From NCBI GenBank assembly GCA_003561025.1, contig PWII01000081.1, positions 1 to 5,187 of the forward strand: a DNA stretch of 5,187 nucleotides. Direction: 5' to 3'. Position numbers and translations under genes: made by a program. The DNA comes from Candidatus Nealsoniibacteriota bacterium. Its GTDB lineage: Bacteria; Patescibacteriota; Minisyncoccia; Minisyncoccales; PWPS01. Positions 4,091-5,187 of this stretch are shown piece after piece; the first letter of the stretch is position 1; the number at the start of each line of letters is the position of its first letter. Below the pieces are notes generated by a model that saw only the letters and a list, made by a program, of their open reading frames with translations, ran no database searches and had not been told where the DNA came from.

Positions 4091-5187
4091 ATGTCAAAGA
4101 AAAAGAAAGAAGAAAAAATAATTGGGGAAGACATAGGTTACGTAAAAGAAAGAAGGATTACCGATGAGATGGAAGAGTCTTACATAGATTATGCCATGTC
4201 TGTTATAGTTGGCCGTGCACTACCCGATACGAGAGACGGGCTAAAACCGGTGCACAGAAGAATTCTTCATACGATGAGAGAAGATGGAATAACAAGTAAT
4301 GCAAAGTATAGAAAGTCGGCAAGTGTTGTTGGTACTACTCTTGCAAGATACCATCCTCATGGAGATATGGCTGTCTATAATTCTTTAGTGTTGATGGCTC
4401 AGGATTTTTCGATGCGCTATCCTCTTATTCAAGGGCAAGGAAACTTTGGTTCAATCGATGGCGATCCTCCATCCGCAATGCGTTATTCCGAGGCTCGACT
4501 TTCAAAAATAGGAGAGATAATGCTTCAGGATATTCAAAAAAATACAGTAGACTTTATCTCTAATTATGATGGAACAAGAAAAGAGCCCGCCGTTATTCCT
4601 TCACCAGTTCCCCAGCTTCTTCTAAATGGGTCTTTGGGTATTGCTGTGGGAATGGCGACCAATATCCCTCCTCATAATTTGGGAGAGGTTATTGATGCGA
4701 CGGTGCATCTTATTGATAATCCGAAAGCGGACACAGAAGATCTTTTTCAATTTGTTAAAGGGCCCGATTTTCCAACCGGAGGAGAGATATATAACAAAGA
4801 AGAGATTATTGCCGCCTATTCTCAAGGAAAAGGCTCTATTACTATTCGGGGAAAAGCGGAGATAATAGAAGAAAAAGGGAAATCACAAATTCTTATTACC
4901 GAGATTCCATATAGAGTAAGAAAGGCAAAGCTAGTTGAAGATTTTGCTAAATTGGTTCAAAAGAAAAAGCTGGAAGGAATTAAAGATATACGAGATGAGT
5001 CAGATAGAGAGGGAATGAGAATAGTACTAGAACTAAAAAAAGAGGCTTACCCGAAGAAGATATTAAATCGTCTTTACAGTTTTTCTTCACTCCAAGAGAC
5101 GTTTCATATTAATATGATTGCTCTTGTTGATGGTATTCAGCCACGAGTAATGAGCTTAACAGAGCTATTACAACATTTTATAGAGCA
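4091..5187 (+). CDS. gyrA: DNA gyrase subunit A, N-terminal part (runs off the window)
   Basis: GyrA cuts and rejoins DNA in the A2B2 gyrase complex that introduces negative supercoils. The 365 codons present are open and unbroken to the edge. After a lysine-rich start come the conserved DYAMSVIVGRALPD segment (33-46), RDGLKPVHRRIL (48-59), the winged-helix region with YHPHGD (87-92), the GQGNFGSIDGD stretch (115-125), and the catalytic pair R131-Y132 in AMRYSEARL. I184, the expected DNA-bending isoleucine, lies in GIAVGMATNIPPHN, and the tower domain follows. Residue numbers run 10 above E. coli. The quinolone-determining positions equivalent to Ser83 and Asp87 are Met93 and Asn97. The C-terminal beta-pinwheel with its GyrA box is beyond the window, so ParC is not strictly excluded, though the sequence reads as GyrA. 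The ATG at 4091 has only a weak AGAG upstream. Confidence 0.96.
   Translation, partial: MSKKKKEEKIIGEDIGYVKERRITDEMEESYIDYAMSVIVGRALPDTRDGLKPVHRRILHTMREDGITSNAKYRKSASVVGTTLARYHPHGDMAVYNSLVLMAQDFSMRYPLIQGQGNFGSIDGDPPSAMRYSEARLSKIGEIMLQDIQKNTVDFISNYDGTRKEPAVIPSPVPQLLLNGSLGIAVGMATNIPPHNLGEVIDATVHLIDNPKADTEDLFQFVKGPDFPTGGEIYNKEEIIAAYSQGKGSITIRGKAEIIEEKGKSQILITEIPYRVRKAKLVEDFAKLVQKKKLEGIKDIRDESDREGMRIVLELKKEAYPKKILNRLYSFSSLQETFHINMIALVDGIQPRVMSLTELLQHFIE

Noticed and set aside
4849..4856. Another GGGGAAAA octamer, inside gyrA
   Set aside because: It is a single copy within conserved coding sequence and far from the dnaA clusters, so probably not a binding site.
4622..4865. Two open frames (4622-4825 minus, 4626-4865 plus) inside gyrA
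   Set aside because: The true gyrA frame is continuous here with strongly conserved residues; both are shadows in other frames.

Overview
This AT-rich window holds four complete protein genes, the 5' two-thirds or so of a fifth, and three tRNA genes. All are housekeeping-type; there is no phage, insertion sequence or CRISPR array. The A/T-rich base composition, very short gaps, weak or absent Shine-Dalgarno sites, a compact four-repeat S1 protein and the dnaA/gyrA gene content fit a reduced-genome bacterium. My best guess is Candidatus Patescibacteria (CPR, Parcubacteria-like). That is an inference from style, since no 16S gene is present. The standard genetic code suffices: all four complete reading frames end in TAA and glycine uses GGN codons.

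Layout. Positions 1-56 are a short A/T-rich stretch with DnaA-box-like motifs just downstream of dnaA. Positions 57-1409 (minus) are dnaA, the replication initiator. Positions 1410-1560 hold the dnaA promoter, a cluster of GGGGAAAA repeats with one DnaA box, and a strong plus-strand promoter whose -35 lies in a palindrome. Positions 1561-1811 (plus) are tRNA-Arg(TCT), tRNA-His(GTG) and tRNA-Arg(CCT). A hairpin at 1827-1858 can terminate transcription from both sides. Positions 1877-2869 (minus) encode an S1-domain protein (ribosomal protein S1 type) whose 5' end is puzzling. Positions 2870-3056 carry back-to-back promoters. Then comes a plus-strand operon: a UlaG-like metallo-beta-lactamase-fold hydrolase (3057-3734), a small single-pass membrane protein (3743-4063), and gyrA (4091 to the window edge).

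How it fits together. dnaA with DnaA-box-like repeats on both sides suggests that the chromosome origin lies here, possibly bipartite. dnaA reads leftward and gyrA rightward. The tRNAs, S1 and gyrase A serve translation and DNA topology. The hydrolase and the membrane protein are of unknown function and are probably co-transcribed with gyrA.

The points most worth a second look are: the inverted, shared repeat clusters flanking dnaA; the in-frame TAA that separates an ATG from the conserved start of the S1 protein; GyrA carrying Met and Asn at the two classic quinolone-determining positions; and the tRNA promoter embedded in a palindrome.
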